NCBI RefSeq assembly: GCF_001311845.1
Contig: NZ_BBCC01000050.1
Coordinates: forward strand, 1-33,523
Direction: 5' to 3'
From: Desulfosarcina cetonica JCM 12296
GTDB lineage: Bacteria; Desulfobacterota; Desulfobacteria; Desulfobacterales; Desulfosarcinaceae
DNA length: 33,523 nt
Shown: positions 32,282 to 33,523 of the stretch, piece after piece
Position numbering within the stretch: the stretch's first letter is position 1
Layout of the letters: each line of letters begins with the position of its first letter
Notes under the pieces: generated by a model
What the model was told of the DNA's origin: nothing
What the model saw: the letters and a program-made list of their open reading frames with translations, nothing else
Database searches by the model: none
Made by a program: the position numbers and the translations under genes

Positions 32282-33523
32282 AGATTCAATTGATCCGCCT
32301 TGCCGCCTATGGTCCCTTTACCGATGTCAGCATCGATCTCTCCACTGGAACCACGGCGTTTCATCTGCTCTACGGTCCCAACGAAGCCGGCAAAAGTTCT
32401 TCCTTGCGGGCCCTGCGTCACATGCTGTTCGGTATTCCCTTGCGGACGGCGGACAACTTTCTGCATGCCTATCCCAGCCTGCGCGTGGGCGCACGGCTGG
32501 TGCACAGCGATGGTCGTACGATCGAATTCGTGCGGCGCAAGGGCCAGACCAAAACCCTGCGTGACGGCGCCGATGGACAGGTCTTGGACGACGATGCCCT
32601 GACGCCTTTTCTTGGCGGGGTCACCCAGGATCTTTTCGAACAGATGTTTGCCATCGGACACGACGACCTCATTCGGGGCGGAGAGGAGATCGTCTCCGGC
32701 AAAGGCCGCGTCGGCGAAGCCTTGTTCGCTGCCGGCGCCGGGCTGGTGCGACTCCAGGCGGTGCAGCAGGAACTCGATCTGGCAAGTTCGGCGCTTTTCA
32801 AGCCCGGCGGTTCGACCCCTGCCATCAATCAGACCGTCACGGCCCTCAAGGAGACGCAAACCAGGCAGAAAGCGGCTGTATTGCCGGCCGCGACCTGGCA
32901 GGTTCACGACCAGCGCCTGCGCCAGGCCCGGGAAAGGATCGCAGAGGTCCTGGCATCCATGGCGGCGGACAAACAGCGACAGGCCCGCCTGACACGCATC
33001 CGCGACGCCTTGCCGCTGATCGCCCGCCGCAAGGAGATCCTGGCCGAGCTGGCGCCGTTTTCCGGTGTCCCCGAACTGTCGGCTGATTTCGCTGACCGGC
33101 GGCGGGAGGCCGAAAACCAGCGGCGCGCGGCCATGGAGGAATTGGCCCGCTTGCAGGCCCGTCTGGAGCGGGTTGACCGGGAGATGGCGGGCCTAACGGT
33201 CCCGGAAGCGCTTCTGGAGCAATCGGCGGCCATCGAAGCCCTGCAACACGAATTGGGCAGCTTCCGCAAGGCCCGCAACGACCGGCCTGGGCTGGAGGGG
33301 CGCATGCGTACGCTCGCGCACCAAGCCACCGAGATTCTTTCCGCCTCGGTTCCCGGTCAATCCGTGCCGTCCGAGTCCCTGCGGGATCTGCCGCCGGCCG
33401 CCGTCGCCGAGATCCAGAACCTGGGAAATGCCTTTGAACGCATGACCGCCGCGCGGGAACAGACCGCCATCCGCCGGCAACGTCTGGAGACGCGCTGGCA
33501 CGCCTGCGTGAGGCTCGCCGCAG
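32278..33523 (+). CDS. YhaN/SbcC-like AAA ATPase, runs off the window
   Basis: Start ATG at 32278 overlaps the nuclease stop as ATGA. There is no stop codon before the window end, so only the first 415 residues are present. The N-terminal half of an ABC/SMC-type head is seen (MKIQLIRLAAYGPFTDVSID, Walker A YGPNEAGKSSS at about 32-42, GVTQDLFEQMFAIGHDDLIR). A long charged coiled coil follows (RRREAENQRRAAMEELARLQ). The MFAIGHDDLIRGG segment fits the YhaN group rather than classical SbcC. With the upstream nuclease it would form a complex that processes DNA ends. Confidence 0.83.
   Translation, partial: MKIQLIRLAAYGPFTDVSIDLSTGTTAFHLLYGPNEAGKSSSLRALRHMLFGIPLRTADNFLHAYPSLRVGARLVHSDGRTIEFVRRKGQTKTLRDGADGQVLDDDALTPFLGGVTQDLFEQMFAIGHDDLIRGGEEIVSGKGRVGEALFAAGAGLVRLQAVQQELDLASSALFKPGGSTPAINQTVTALKETQTRQKAAVLPAATWQVHDQRLRQARERIAEVLASMAADKQRQARLTRIRDALPLIARRKEILAELAPFSGVPELSADFADRRREAENQRRAAMEELARLQARLERVDREMAGLTVPEALLEQSAAIEALQHELGSFRKARNDRPGLEGRMRTLAHQATEILSASVPGQSVPSESLRDLPPAAVAEIQNLGNAFERMTAAREQTAIRRQRLETRWHACVRLAA

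Noticed and set aside
1..33523. CRISPR array or tRNA/rRNA genes
   Set aside because: No regularly spaced short repeats and no tRNA- or rRNA-like sequence seen on reading both strands.

Overview
The window looks like chromosomal DNA of an anaerobic delta-type proteobacterium, most likely a sulfate-reducer-like Desulfobacterota (inference, from NtrC/sigma-54 style regulators, Cache-domain histidine kinases, a rhombosortase with a VIT/vWA substrate, and a RAYT transposase remnant). There are no rRNA genes, tRNA genes or CRISPR arrays. Gene style and GC content change along the window, so it reads as a mosaic.

Layout: (1) 1-1240 is a toxin-antitoxin graveyard: a complete Phd/VapBC-type pair on the minus strand, a RAYT fragment, and a RelE-like toxin joined to the stump of its antitoxin. 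(2) 1621-1935 is a small membrane protein and 1990-2157 a palindromic repeat. (3) 2321-15734 is the centrepiece, a 13.4-kb single-strand cluster: an ECF sigma factor, an anti-sigma zinc finger/Ser-Thr kinase/C39-like peptidase fusion, two dynamin-like GTPases, an Hsp70-type ATPase domain running into a third dynamin-like GTPase and a membrane segment, a fourth GTPase with TPRs, and an acidic coiled-coil protein. (4) 15774-15926 is a second, broken copy of part of the left vapC, so the cluster sits between direct repeats. (5) 15955-20687 holds a rhombosortase, its probable VIT/vWA substrate, and a divergent sigma-54 activator. (6) 20688-30326 holds an aldo/keto reductase scrap, a Cache/PAS kinase with an NtrC-type regulator, a CBS protein, an SLC13-type permease, and a response regulator/kinase/response regulator set. 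(7) 30502-30738 is an orphan antitoxin matching the stump on the left. (8) 31029-33523 is a GC-rich YhaO/SbcD-like nuclease and a YhaN-like ATPase running off the end.

The 2.3-15.7 kb cluster is the best candidate for an undescribed system. It resembles NTPase-rich conflict or stress-response loci: a sigma factor held by a membrane-linked kinase could switch on several membrane-remodelling GTPases, an Hsp70-like ATPase and a papain-fold peptidase. This is inference from domains and gene order; no activity is shown by the sequence.

Caution: eight reading-frame breaks occur in six otherwise intact genes, and each is repaired by adding one base. That pattern points to single-base deletion errors in the assembly. 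After repair, the Hsp70, GTPase 3 and membrane segment become one reading frame, 9086-12935.
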